64,000 nt of DNA, from contig MU832099.1 in assembly GCA_029204225.1 (NCBI GenBank), forward strand, positions 1 to 64,000. Direction: 5' to 3'. This DNA is from Diphasiastrum complanatum (taxonomy: Eukaryota; Streptophyta; Lycopodiopsida; Lycopodiales; Lycopodiaceae). Positions within the stretch are counted from its first letter, which is position 1, and every line of letters starts with the position of its first letter. The position numbers and the translations under genes were made by a program. Positions 12,832 to 23,293 of the stretch are shown here, one piece after another. The notes under the pieces were generated by a model. The model had not been told where the DNA came from. It saw only the letters and a program-made list of their open reading frames with translations, and made no database searches.

Positions 12832-13019
12832 CAATGAAAATCCATACAACCAATTGTACAAATTGGTATCTGTATTCAATAAAAGATCACCCAAATTTGG
12901 TGATTTTGTACATCTGTTCAAATGATTTTGTTTTCTATGTCTACATCTCTATAATTCTATTTCTATATGTTTATATGTCTATCTATTCAGCTTGGGTATT
13001 TACAAATTGCCCAGTCTCA
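12832..13019. other. short intergenic region between convergent genes
   Basis: AT-rich, with caataaaa (12877) as a possible polyadenylation signal for the forward gene. Nothing else is seen. Confidence 0.35.
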
Positions 13020-14185
13020 TTTAATTCTGAACATCATCTGGCTTAGATGACCCAGCATCAGTCTTTGGTCCAGCAGTTGACCTAGCCAATAGACTAAGAA
13101 TGATCTCCTATCGAAATCTGTACACTTCGCCATCAGTATAATCACCTAGGGCAAAATGCAATAAACATTGTATTAGATGAATATTAATAACAAACAATAG
13201 TTTACATAAAGATAAAATAGAAAGGGCTAATAACTCACCTTTGAAATATCAACATCCTCCTGAAGATTGTACCACTTGAAAAATAACTTTGCATTGTATA
13301 GAGTATACCATGCACAGCTAAATGAGTCATTTCGCTGGGGTGTCTGCAATACATTCAATTGATTAATAATGGGATGAAGGTACTGATGCTTAAAAATGAT
13401 GATAAACAAAAATACACTAGAAATGTTCAATGATTACCTCAATGCTCACAATTTCACATTTTCCTGCCGTGGGATTCTTTATTGGAAAATATTTACATAT
13501 CTTTGGCAACAGCGAGTCAATATTCTCATGTGTTGCTGGCAGAATTCATCTTTACACAAAAAAGATTTACAATATTATTATCTGTGATTTTAACAGAAAT
13601 AGCAAGTAAGCTCCAATGATCACTGCAAAAAATCATGAAAAATTTCATTAGATAAACGATACAGTAATTACAAGTAAAAAAATAGACAAGTAATGAATTT
13701 GACAAGTAAAGAGATAGAGATACTTGGTATGATATGGCATCAACAAAAACTTCACAGCAGGTGAGCAAGCACCAAGGATACAGTGCGACAAAGTGTCGTT
13801 GTTGTCCTTGATTCCTTGTAGGAAAAAATTGCTGAGAAGCGACACTTCTTTCATGGAATCCCTTGCTATATCATATTGCAGTAAGGGGAGACCAACCTCA
13901 ATCACTAGATCGCTAATAGAGGCCCTTCTATCCTTCATCTGCAAGCAATCTGAAATTCTAAAATTAAGAGTAAAATCAATCTCTTCTATCTGGAAGAGGA
14001 TTGGCATGCCGATACTATCTATCGCATCTGAAATATCTTTCTCAAACTTTAAATAATCATCAGAATCTAAATATGCTACAGTTTTGACATTAACGGGAGG
14101 AGGCAGGAGAGTATCTACAATGGAGGGAATGTCCAAAATTTTTGTGGCTGAATCAACCACAGTATCAAGAGCTACAATATTTACA
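13020..14185 (-). pseudogene. Ulp1-like (C48) cysteine protease of a DNA transposon
   Basis: Minus-strand gene in at least four exons with consistent GT-AG borders: about 14185-13724, 13622-13438, 13343-13239 and 13145 to about 13020. Joining the first two gives the block PYHTNDHWSLLAI, the His motif of SUMO-type (Ulp1/C48) proteases. The third exon reads NDSFSCAWYTLYNAKLFF, the Gln/Cys motif (usually Q-x-D/S-C-G), with Cys kept and the following Gly changed to Ala. A small indel near 13535 breaks exon 2, so the copy is dead. C48 proteases are known cargo of several plant and fungal DNA transposons. A matching exon lies at 26742. Assignment to the family is from motifs only. Confidence 0.65.
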
Positions 14186-15095
14186 ATCCTCAAGAAAGAT
14201 CTCATGGAACAATTTGAGATGACAGATCTCAGCCTGATGCATTATTGCCTTGGAGTAGAGGTGTGGCAAAAGGGACACGAAGTGGGTTTAACACAGGTGA
14301 AGTATGTCAAAGAGTTGCTACACAAGTTTAGGTTGCAGGATTGCAAACCAGTGACTACTCCTATTGAACCATGTAAAAAGCTTTCTAAGCTGGATGAGCT
14401 ATAGTCATTTGATGCTACGTTGTATAGGCAATTAGTAGGGAGCTTGATTTACCCTACCATGACTAGACCAGATATATGTTATGTTGTTGGCATTGTAAGT
14501 CAGTTTATGGCATCACCTACGAAAACGCATTGGAAGGCGGCTAAACGCATTTTGCGTTATGTGAAAGGCACTTCAGAGTTTGGCTTGATTTACAGGAAGC
14601 ATGATGGTTTACTAGAGCTGTGTGGCTATGTGGATGTGGATTGGGGAGGTGACTATGATGATCGTAGATCCACCATAGGGTATATATTCCAGTTTTGTGG
14701 TAGTTGCTTTTCCTGGTCTAGTAAAAAGCAAAGTACAATTGCTCTATCCACCACAGAAGCATAGTATAAGGCAATGTGTAGTGCAGCACAAGAAGCTATA
14801 TGGTTGAGACAAATCTTGGAAGAAGTTGGCATGAAGTAGAAAAATCCCACGACATTACATAGCGATAGTCAGAGTGGCATTCAGCTAGCAAAGAATCCAG
14901 TGTTCCATGCGAGAACCAAACACATTGAGATTCAGTAGCACTTTATACGTGAGAGGCTGCTGAGTCGTTAAGTTCATGTTGTTCATTGTAGCACAGAAGA
15001 ACAACTAGTTGATATTTTCACTAAGCCACTTGTTGGAGAAAAGTTTGATAAGTTTAGATCAAAGCTTTCTGTACTTAAAGTTTGTTGACTTTAAA
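14186..15095 (+). pseudogene. Ty1/copia RT C-terminus and RNase H
   Basis: Begins abruptly inside RT (LKKDLMEQFEMTDLSLMHYC) and continues through the conserved LYRQLVGSLIYPTMTRPDI block into RNase H: YVDVDWGGDYDDRRSTIGYI with catalytic Asp, SWSSKKQSTIALSTTEA, KNPVFHARTKHIEI, and the end DIFTKPLVGEKFDKF. In-frame stops occur at about 14402, 14762, 14837 and in the HARTKH region. The 5' side is cut by the protease-bearing block. The element's own polypurine tract and LTR follow at once. Confidence 0.88.
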
Positions 15096-15130
15096 GCTAT
15101 GTATATGACTGTATAAAAAGTAGACTCTAC

Positions 15131-15144
15131 TTTAAGGGAGAGAG
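15131..15144 (+). other. polypurine tract
   Basis: taagggagagag-type purine run directly before the LTR start, downstream of RNase H. It primes plus-strand DNA synthesis in LTR retrotransposons. Confidence 0.7.
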
Positions 15145-15402
15145 TTAGAATTAAAGTAGAATTGTTGTGCTACTATACTGTGGGTCCTATCAGTTGATAC
15201 TTGCCATGAGGCAAGTCGACGGGACACGTGTCCCGCCAACGGCAACCTGGGTCATGCATGGGTTGCCTGAGTGAACAACTATATGTGCAATGTAATTTCA
15301 TTTTGAGGAATACAGTTGCTATGTGAGCTTGCTATGGAGAGTGTTTTCTGTCTATGTTATTGTGTAGCATGATCTGTGTTCTTGTTTGAAGCAAATTCTA
15401 AG
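15145..15402 (+). repeat. copia 3' LTR, TAGAATT...AATTCTA family
   Basis: About 258 bp. It starts TTAGAATTAAAGTAGAA and ends GCAAATTCTAAG, with inverted termini TAGAATT/AATTCTA instead of the usual TG...CA. The same LTR is found reversed at 23307-23578 and alone at 44986-45255. All three contain a cgggacacgtgtcccg or similar palindrome and the ggcaacctgggtcatgcatg block. Its right end directly abuts an opposite-strand copia protease fragment. Confidence 0.85.
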
Positions 15403-15403
15403 T

Positions 15404-15988
15404 CACTACTTAGATGAGAAAGTAACAGTGTAGCCCTGATCAGTTATCTCAGAGACTGACAACATGTTCTTTGATAGCTGAAGAACATGAAGGACGTTAG
15501 GAACACAAATAGATAGATCATTGTTGAAGGTGATATTCAATGTTCCTTTGCCTACCACGCGTATGGTGCTTGAATCTCCGAGGTAGATGAATTGATCTCT
15601 GCTATAAGCTGCATACTCAGTAAACCATTCCTTGCGAGAGGTCATGTGCTGGGTAGTGTCACTGTCCAGTACCAACTATCATAGTCTTCGCTGCTACTGT
15701 TGTAAGCCATTAATAAATGTGTATCTTGCTCCTTAAATTCCGTCGTGTTAGAGCTGGCCACTAATGTTGTTGCTTCTTTGCCTCGTTGTAGATCCGGATA
15801 CGACACTCCATGATGTCGTGATTGGCTCTTTTGCAATATTTGCAGAAAAGCTTATTGCGCAATCCACCATGCTCACCTTGAGTGTGAGGCTTCTGCTGTT
15901 GTTGTTGCACTTGATTCTTGCCCTTGAAATAGTCTTTCTTCTTGGTGTATATAGCCATGGATTTGTCTTTGATGGATAGGCTGCTAGT
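15404..15988 (-). pseudogene. Ty1/copia gag-protease fragment
   Basis: On the minus strand: a basic gag tail (SIKDKSMAIYTKKKDYFKGK), zinc knuckle FCKYCKRANHDIMECRIRIY, then after frame changes the protease region with DSDTTQHMT (in place of the usual D-S/T-G-A) and PNVLHVLQLSKNMLSVS. It is cut on one side by the LTR end at 15402 and on the other by the terminal repeat at 15989. Its gag tail overlaps in content with the gag at 22000-22748, so the two are probably not halves of one copy. Confidence 0.8.
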
Positions 15989-16035
15989 CATTAGAGGAGT
16001 TCTCAATATCAAAAAGACCCTTTAAGAAATGCCAT
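15989..16035 (+). mobile_element. left end of a CATTAGAGG element
   Basis: The first about 43 bases (CATTAGAGGAGTTCTCAATA...ccctttaagaaatg) match the ends of the elements at 5954 and 18738, but the following sequence does not. It marks the left edge of the block carrying the convergent genes at 16447-21762, so it may be one terminus of a larger related transposon. No matching right end (CTAATG) is seen near 22 kb. Confidence 0.6.
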
Positions 16036-16446
16036 GGATGAAGAAAAATATCAAAATAAAAAAAAACAATATTGCTTATCTGATCTCCCCCACCACTCTT
16101 GAGGCCACCCCAACTCCCAATGATCTAACCATAGTGTCTATAGTCACGGTTAACAACTCTAAGTTGTTCACAATCTAACTTGTCAAAATTTGAAAATATG
16201 ACCGCCATCCACAAATCAAATCAGGGAAAAAAGCATCCCTCCACTGGAATGAAAATTTGAGTGCCATCTCCAAATATGAACGCCATCTTCACATTGGACT
16301 GAGATTATGAGTGCCATCTCCACATCAGACTGAAAATATGAGGGACAGAGTATATAATATAATTAAAAAAAAGTATTGTATTTTGTTTTGTACTGTTTTG
16401 ATTTGTCTTGCTTTATCTAATGACAACATTCTATCATCTACATTTG
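16036..16446. other. subterminal region with short repeats
   Basis: Noncoding. Contains four to five imperfect copies of a unit like tatgagtgccatctccacat between about 16200 and 16340. Such subterminal repeats are commonly transposase binding sites, but this is inference from position only. Confidence 0.45.
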
Positions 16447-17989
16447 GATATTCCTAATGATTTGGCACCCATACAAAGATGAGGAGGCAAAGGAGTTCCA
16501 GTATCTACTACTGATTGTTCTCGTTATATGGCAGAAGAAAAAAAGAACTTGGATTTGTGGACTGATGGATCATTGTATCCTCAAGATCCTAGCACATTGA
16601 CTCATCTCACATTCTCTTCAATAACTAATCTAGTAATATGGATATGCAATGGGCATAATGGATTACTAGGATATTGTGAGAGATTGCAAAACTATGGAAA
16701 TTAGTTTTCAATGAAAAAAATTCACTTTTTAGAATGTGAGTTGATACGCATATCCTCTTTTTATCAAAAAAGAGATTGTCATGTCCAAAAGAATTTAGAG
16801 AAAAATGAACAACTTAAAAGAAATAATGAATTATTATAGAAAAATAATGATTTATTACAAAAGATAGCATTCGATATCAAATCAAAACTAGATCGAATGC
16901 AATCAATCTTACAATCTATTCGTATGGAAAACTTGCAATTACTGAAGGATGTGGAAGAGGCTAAGAAGAAGGAGGCTAGGACTAAGAAGCAAAAGCGAGA
17001 AAGTCGCAAGGATATTCAGACCCTTTCAAAAGGAGGTTATCGAAATACAAGAATTCGAGCATTCAAGTAAGCATACTCTGATTTTTTTGTAACTTGATTA
17101 GTGACATATGGTTTTATTTATGCCACTATGTTGTTCTGCTAACTATCTGGTTTTTTTTTGCAGATCTGCATTAGTATCTCATCAGAATATAAAGGACAAT
17201 GCATCAATTGGAATGTCATTGGACTCAATATTGACATGCAAATCCACTGAGTGTATCATGATGAACAATAGGAGTTCCAATGTAGAGTCCAAAATTGTAG
17301 AGTCTTTGATGTTAGACATTCAGAAAATTTTAGATAAAACTATAGTTCAGGGTGCCTATGATTTTGCTAGTATTAGTAGAGAAGCATATTCAACTTATTA
17401 GGGATCGTGCCTTTAAGCAAGTTCGAATTAGAAAAGTCCCTATCCCTAGGTCATATCACTTGAAGACAAAGAGGAATACATTGAACTTAAGTATGCATAA
17501 AGTCATTGGTACCCCATTTCATATAGAGGAAGTGTATGAAACTGATGGAAGATCCATGTCATATAATTCATCAAACAGCTTCTTTGTTGATCTAAATCAC
17601 TTGTTAACATACATGATCACATTTTATGATATAACCTTAGAAAAGGTGAATGGTAAAATAATCATAGTACTTAAGTTAGATGAGTCAGAGATTGTGAAAG
17701 GGCAGAAGATGGAGAGAGTTAGTATAACTCTCATGAATGATGCACTATCACAAACAGTGGACCAAGGAGACTTCAAATTTAGTGTCTAGTCCAAAAATGA
17801 TATATGGTGGTTGGCAGCTTTTCAGGTAAATATTTTCTTTATTAACTAAGTTTAATTCTGTGCCCCAGTTCATAATTCATATTTAACTAAATTGGTTTTA
17901 TGCATTACAGGTACTGAAGGAGAATCACAATATATTATCATGGATATTCTCTAGGACATCTTACCCTCGGATTATCAAGGACCATATGG

Positions 17990-18330
17990 AAGGAGGATTT
18001 CTTATATCTGGCCATTTCGATATATAACCCATCTACCAGTCTCTCGAGCCACCTGGAAGGCTTTACGCCTCTCCTCAATTTGGATGTAGGTAAGATCTTC
18101 ATCCATATATATGACAGTGCCACGTAACTGGGCTCTACAGCATAAAGCCTCTCTGCGGCTGTCTAGGGACGTGAAGCGAACGATCAATGTAGCTGCATCT
18201 TTGGTGGTCCTCCAAGCTATATCTAGCCCATCTATCACATGTCCTAGAGTGGTCTCGAGAAATCTTGTAGCCTCGGCAATGGCATCCTGTGTGTCCGGTA
18301 TGCCAAGAACCCTAATGTTATGTGTTGGAG
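17990..18330 (-). pseudogene. L1-type LINE ORF1 domain fragment
   Basis: Minus-strand reading of about 110 residues from NIRVLGIPDTQD through RFTSLDSRREALCCRA and RGTVIYMDEDLTYIQIEERR to RETGRWVIYRNGQI. The order (IRV-GIP..., basic helix, RGT-IY--EDLT---EERRKA...) matches the RNA-binding C-terminal region of L1-like ORF1 proteins of plants. It lies antisense inside exon 3 of the transposase-like gene, splitting SGHF from GDFQVEW. No poly(A), ORF2 or target duplication is visible, so it is a fragment or capture rather than a normal 3'-anchored LINE insertion. Confidence 0.6.
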
Positions 18331-18737
18331 ACTTCCAAGTTGAATGGCACTTAGCAGGTGATTTAAAAACATTGAAATGCATGTATAATGTCTCTCACGG
18401 TGCTACATCTAAACATCCTTGTTTATATTGCATGAAAATGGCAAAAGATGTAATTAGAAGTCTAGGAATTACTAGAGAAAATGCGAATCCAAACTGGAAT
18501 CCAATATTGTCTATTCCCTTGAAAAATGTGCATGTTTACACTCTTCATGCAGAACTTAGGATAATAGAAAAGCTCGTTTATCTTCATATAGTTTTTGCAT
18601 GGAATAGTAAGCCAACATCAGTTGCGAAGGAAGCTATTTGTCGGTTAGAAGATGTTTTATCAAAAGCAGGACTGCATAAGGGACATGTCAAAATACAAAA
18701 AGATGAAAAGCTCTCTGAAAAGTTAGGAAATATGCCA

Positions 18738-19515
18738 CATTAGAGGAATTCTGAATCCAAAAAAGACCCTTTAAGAAATGTCACGTAGATTGACAAAGGT
18801 TATTAATGTAAATTACCAAAATAAATTCATTTTCTGCCCAAATTATGTTCCATTTCTGCCCGCACTATTTTCGATGCTTAACCATTCTATGTACATTACC
18901 GTTTGTAGTTCATTGAAAATAGTATAACTTTTTAACCGTAGCTCCGATTTAGACAAAAAATATATTGTTGGGAAGCGCTCGATGAGAGCTTTCCAACAGT
19001 ACCTAGATAACCTACTTTTAACCTACCATTCAAAAGTTATGGCTAGTCAAATGCTTTTTTTTAAAAAGAAAGTCCAAATATCTCTTTTGTGCGCGGATAG
19101 AGTACCCTCTCAATGAGAGGGTGCTCTATCCACGCACAAGAGCAATATTTGGACTTTTTTTTTGGTTGAAACTTTGACTGGCTATAACTTTTGAACGGTT
19201 GCCATTGGAAAGCTCTTGTCGAGCACTTTTCAATGGTATAATTTTCGTCTCAATCGGAGCTACGGTTAAAAATTTATGCTATTTTTTAATGATAATTGCA
19301 TATTATACTATGAATAACATGTCATGCTTGCAGGCTGCCCCCGACGCCAAATTATAGCATTATTAAAATAATTTTTTTTTTCAATTCTAATGAGCTACGT
19401 TATGTAGATTTCAAATTTGAGTATTTTGATTGGTCCATGTGTAAGCAAAATTTGAGGAAAAATATAAAAAGTATATTTACAAAGGGTCTTTTTTGGATTT
19501 AGAACTCCTCTAATG
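18738..19515. mobile_element. foldback/TIR element, 778 bp, in a coding exon
   Basis: The termini CATTAGAGGAATTCTGAATC and the complement of CATTAGAGGAGTTCTAAATC are inverted over about 37 bp. The whole element folds back: aaccgtagctccgatt blocks face each other at about 18937 and 19250, ttcaaaagttatggc at about 18985-19050 faces gccataact-type sequence at about 19185, and a central near-perfect palindrome lies at about 19063-19157 (tagagtaccctctcaatgagagggtgctct core). It carries no gene. It interrupts an exon between a CCA and an ACT codon whose frames match if the element is removed. There is no flanking direct repeat. Confidence 0.88.
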
Positions 19516-20100
19516 ACTAAGCCAAGCATCGGAGGAGCAAAAGCACGTCGATTCCTATCAAACCATATTGGTAAGGATTCAAACATCCAACACTCAGTCT
19601 GGAAAGAAATTGTTGTTGCCACTGAAGACTTAGGAGTGACCGACAAATCAAGATTATTGAAAGCTGATGTAGAGAGAAAGCTTGACAATATGATTAAGAT
19701 ATTAAGAAAAGACAAATTTTTTGATACTGATAAGAGAGCTCTACAAAGGCTTGCGTCGATTTTGTTGATGCAGTATCAAAAGCATGGAGAGATGATCACA
19801 TCACTCATTACATGGTTAGTATGAATGCTCAGAGTAGCTATCAATTAAATTATATATTTTGGTTCAAGTATAAGATTGACATTACGATTTTGACATGTGC
19901 AACACATACTAAAAGATCATACAACATTTTTTGCAAACACATATGGAAGCCTAAGTGTCTTCACAAGGGATGGAGAAGTCAAATTGGCAAGCACGAGCAG
20001 CATTTCATTGAAATACACAGCATGGAGGAACCAATGAAAAACGAACTATATTTGCCAATTATTTCAGTGGTTCTACTGTAGAGTTCAAATTCGACAGGTC

Positions 20101-20444
20101 ACAAAATTTTCAAATTACGACAAATTCAGAAAAGCTTGCAAATTTATTGAGCAACATAGAAGCTAAAAATTCAGAGATACAAAGTTGCTGCAAATGTAAA
20201 TTGTATTCACAATTTTCAATATATACATATCATCATTCAGAGATATCTGATTCATCCTCTTGTCCAATTGTTGTGCTATCATGCAGTAATTCTCTACTTG
20301 CATATGCATCCAGAAGATGCGCATTGTCCTTGTTACCACTCAATTATATATATGTTGCATACAATGAATAATGGAAACTCCTTAATGGTACATTCCCATC
20401 TACAAATCCTAATATGTTTAAAACATAAGATCTCTTCACAAAAA
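20101..20444. other. intergenic region between convergent genes
   Basis: AT-rich region where the forward transposase-like gene and the reverse unknown gene meet. No further motif is seen. It presumably holds both 3' ends. Confidence 0.4.
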
Positions 20445-21762
20445 TTATTTTATTTGCTCTCGCAAATTTAAATAATAAGATAAGGCTTTCACAGCCATTA
20501 TCATTGTCTCTCCAACTGGACTGAATTTGGAATGAGCAAAGCAAATTTCATTATTTTGAAAGTGCCTCAAGTAGTGACCGAGGCCACTATCCCTATGGAA
20601 AGATGATGATTGTTGTCTGAAGACCCCTCGACGAGTAGCAAAGTCATCAATAAAAAGTGTATTCTACAATTACAAAATTGGAGTTTTTAGCACAAGTTGA
20701 GTTTTGCAAAACAAATACATAAGATAAACAAATGTACAGTAAAACTTTTAAGCTTACGCATTCATCATCATCTGCTGCAACTAGATCAGGATGATCTATA
20801 TTGTGACCACCAATTGAGGAAGAGTCATCAGCAAATTTCATAACCGATGGACGAGAAAATCTCAGCTGGGCTTGGAATGTATTAAATTCCTCATCAGAAG
20901 GCAAACTTCGTCCATGAGCACTAACATTTGCCATAGCCCAGGACAAACATTACTCACCAGTCAGAATTCCCTTCTCACCATCATAGTCAATGCACGACAC
21001 CAAGTCTTCAGTTTCAAAATCAACAATGTCAAAGAACTCAGTAATGGTGCTTGACAATAAACAAAGCACCTCATCCTCACGATAATCGAAAAAAACACAT
21101 AAATCTACTGTTGTAATATACACATCTTCATTAATATAATATTTTGTCAAATCAAAAAAGCAGTTAGAATGTACGCTAGCAATATCTTCCTCAGTATTGG
21201 CATTAGAGCCAATGAAAGCATCCCTCAACATATCAGTATCTACATTCAAATATTCAGTCTCTTTATCAAGAGTATCAATCAAGAAATGACTGATATCCTT
21301 TATGGAATGTTCAGTAGTGGAGGATGAAGAGATCTCAGTATCAAGAATCAAAGTATCTGACTCTACTGGGATTTGTACCAAAAGGAAAAACACAAATCCG
21401 GTCTGATACTCTAGAAAACGACATTTTTGATTACAAATATTACATTTACTAGAATTCTTCAATTGATCAAAAAGTTTAGTGTACATCTTGTCTAGCCACC
21501 GCTTATAATGAAAAAAATTATATACAAGATCAGTGAAATGCATAAATGACAAATTAGATGTAGAGGTTGGAGGGATACTGACTATATCCGTAGATCTGAT
21601 GTATTGGTTATAAAAAACATCAGGACTCTGTTGTGTCGTACTGAACACATTTAGAAAAGGCCGAAAGAGAGACTTGAAGTACTCTATGCGCTCAGTTATA
21701 CCAAACTCAAAGAGAAAACTAGACAACAAATGCTCACGACTAGGATCAGAGGAGGAAGCCAT
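20445..21762 (-). pseudogene. spliced gene of unknown function, about 408 codons (block 2, reverse)
   Basis: Starts at ATG 21762 (MASSSDPSREHLLSSFLFEF), a good start because a long noncoding stretch lies upstream. Exon 1 runs 21762-20758 (donor GTAAGC) and exon 2 runs 20664-20445 (acceptor TTGTAG), joining in frame at ...DDEC|NTLFIDDF. One in-frame TAA at 20950-20952 (after GILTGE) interrupts exon 1; the frame continues unchanged after it. The protein has a CNICNQKC cluster (about residue 108), an acidic Ser/Thr-rich middle, and an Arg/Gln/His-rich end. No known domain is recognised. It is convergent with the transposase-like gene and probably the second gene of the same transposon. Confidence 0.55.
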
Positions 21763-21985
21763 TGAATAGTATCGGATCTGTGCGAGAGGGGAGTAACCAA
21801 AGATGAAGGGAGAACACTACGCATGCACAAAAATGATATGTACGAATGACGTATCGCTCTTGTGGACGTAAAGAAACAAGATACAATAAGAGAACAAACA
21901 AGGCATGCACAGAAGCGATATGTGACAAAAATAGATATAAAATACGCATGCAGAGAACCAATATGAGCGAAACCCGAGAAAGTAA
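21763..21985. promoter_or_regulatory. probable upstream region of the reverse gene
   Basis: Noncoding region before the ATG at 21762, with repeated gatatgt/gcatgca units (for example near 21823, 21916 and 21945). It would contain the promoter of the reverse gene and perhaps the transposon's right end, but no CTAATG terminus is seen. Confidence 0.3.
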
Positions 21986-22748
21986 AAAAAAAAAGGTTTT
22001 CGAGGATCATGCCCTTTATAGTCATCTCTGGCAAATTGTTGTTTAGAATTCTTCTTGCCCTTGTCTTTGCCTTGTTTTTGGCGTGTTGCAAGTGCCTGAT
22101 CGTCAGTCTTTTGACGTCTAGCTTTCACCATTTCTCGCCGTTGCTCTTCCTACATCAAGATTCTTGTGAGCTCATCAAAGGTTGGCAATCTTTTTCTTGA
22201 TGTTATTCCACTCACAAGCATCTGATAGGATTCTACAATGCCGCACAATGCATTGTGCACCAGCTCCACATCACGTATGCGCTCACCAATAGAATGCAGT
22301 TCATCTCTCATTGTCTTGATTCTGGTCATGTACGTCTGAATGTGCTCTCCTTGTTCCATTCGGGCACTAGCTTTGACTTCAGAAACACGATTCTTGACGG
22401 ATTTGACATCTCAAACTGCTCCTTTAGCACATTCCATGCCTGTCTGGGTGTAACAACATCACAAATGTGGGTAATGATGTGATCCTTCACTGGCAAGTTA
22501 ATGAAGGTCAAAGCTTTTCTCATCTTTTTGTCGAACACTTTGATATCCGTTTCATTCAGAAGCCTTCTCTCATTACCTATTACGACTTCCCACACATCTT
22601 TCTCCATCAATATGTTTTTCATTTTGAATTTCCACACTGCATAGTTGGAAATCCCGTCCAATTTGCTACTTTCACTCAAAATGGACTCTCCCATGTTTGC
22701 CATCGCAGAACTGCTTGAAACTTTTGCCGTAGCTATGGCTCCCCTCAA
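21986..22748 (-). pseudogene. Ty1/copia gag, frameshifted
   Basis: Minus-strand gag from about 22748: SSKLDGISNYAVWKFKMKNI, then PRQAWNVLKEQFE, then in another frame EQGEHIQTYMTRIKTMRDEL and LPTFDELTRILM, then a basic tail DQALATRQKQGKDKGKKNSK near 22050. This is the copia UBN2-type gag without its zinc knuckle, which is lost at the junction with the transposon block. Its primer binding site and 5' LTR lie upstream at 23294-23578. Confidence 0.85.
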
Positions 22749-23293
22749 GAATCCTCAACCTTCTCTCTCTCTCTATGGGTCGTGGCTGTCCACAACCTCT
22801 TCTGATCTGGTTTACACTGCCAGGGCGCCCTCCTACAAGCTTTTACAGCTTAAAAAACGGACCAATATAGAGAAAAAACTTCGCTTTTCTGCCTCCAAAC
22901 CCTAGGCTAGGATTTTTCTCACAACGTTGATCTTGGCTTGTTATTCATAGCTCTCTAGCTGGCCAAATCAACTGCTCTAAGGTTGCCCTACCACTGGAAA
23001 GCTGATGCTTCAATTTGCTTGTCAAACGATGTCCGATTGAATGCACACTGACTATAAATACCAAATAGCCTACTTTGGAATTTCAAAATTCCGTTTGCTG
23101 AGGTTCTAATTCAGTAGACAACCCTTGTCTCTGAATCCTCACATAGTCTCAAGCTCACCAAGCTTCTGTGTGCTAAACTCTCTGCACCAGTTTTCTCCTT
23201 CCGTCTTCAACCCGCCGTAAACTCCGAACTCTCAGACAGTTCTCCCGAAGCTCTCTTCAACGGCGATGTTGTACTGTGTACACTCCCTGTACG
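22749..23293 (-). other. copia 5' leader
   Basis: Untranslated leader between the primer binding site and gag. Contains a CT-rich stretch (22755-22780). No conserved ORF. Confidence 0.5.

Larger units (their letters stand above)
16447..20100 (+). pseudogene. spliced transposase-like gene (block 2, forward)
   Basis: Plus-strand gene in at least four exons. Exon 1, to 17066, contains a Lys/Glu/Asn-rich coiled coil (MENLQLLKDVEEAKKKEART region). The intron 17067-17163 keeps frame (AFK|SALVSHQ). Exon 2 is 17164-17825, containing KLDESEIVKGQKMERVSITL. The intron ends at 17910. Exon 3 from 17911 is interrupted by an antisense L1-ORF1-like piece and then by a foldback element (18738-19515). Its best-preserved part reads GDFQVEWHLAGDLKTLKCMY then SKHPCLYCMK: an Asp-containing block followed by a CxxC pair, as in several DDE transposases. 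A last piece (GEVKLASTSSISLKY, about 19970-20015) follows. A frameshift near 17385 and a stop at 17787 disable it. I cannot assign the superfamily. Confidence 0.5.

Noticed and set aside
14084-14185. Forward open frame joined to the copia RT
   Set aside because: This first part is antisense to the protease gene exon. The real RT homology starts at about 14186.
18111-18330. Forward open frame over the L1-ORF1-like fragment
   Set aside because: The reverse strand gives the recognisable ORF1 pattern. The forward frame only becomes meaningful after about 18330.
15989-22000. Simple insertion of the 6 kb block into one copia gag
   Set aside because: The gag pieces on the two sides overlap in content (both contain the basic tail after the UBN2 region), so they are not cleanly the two halves of one element.
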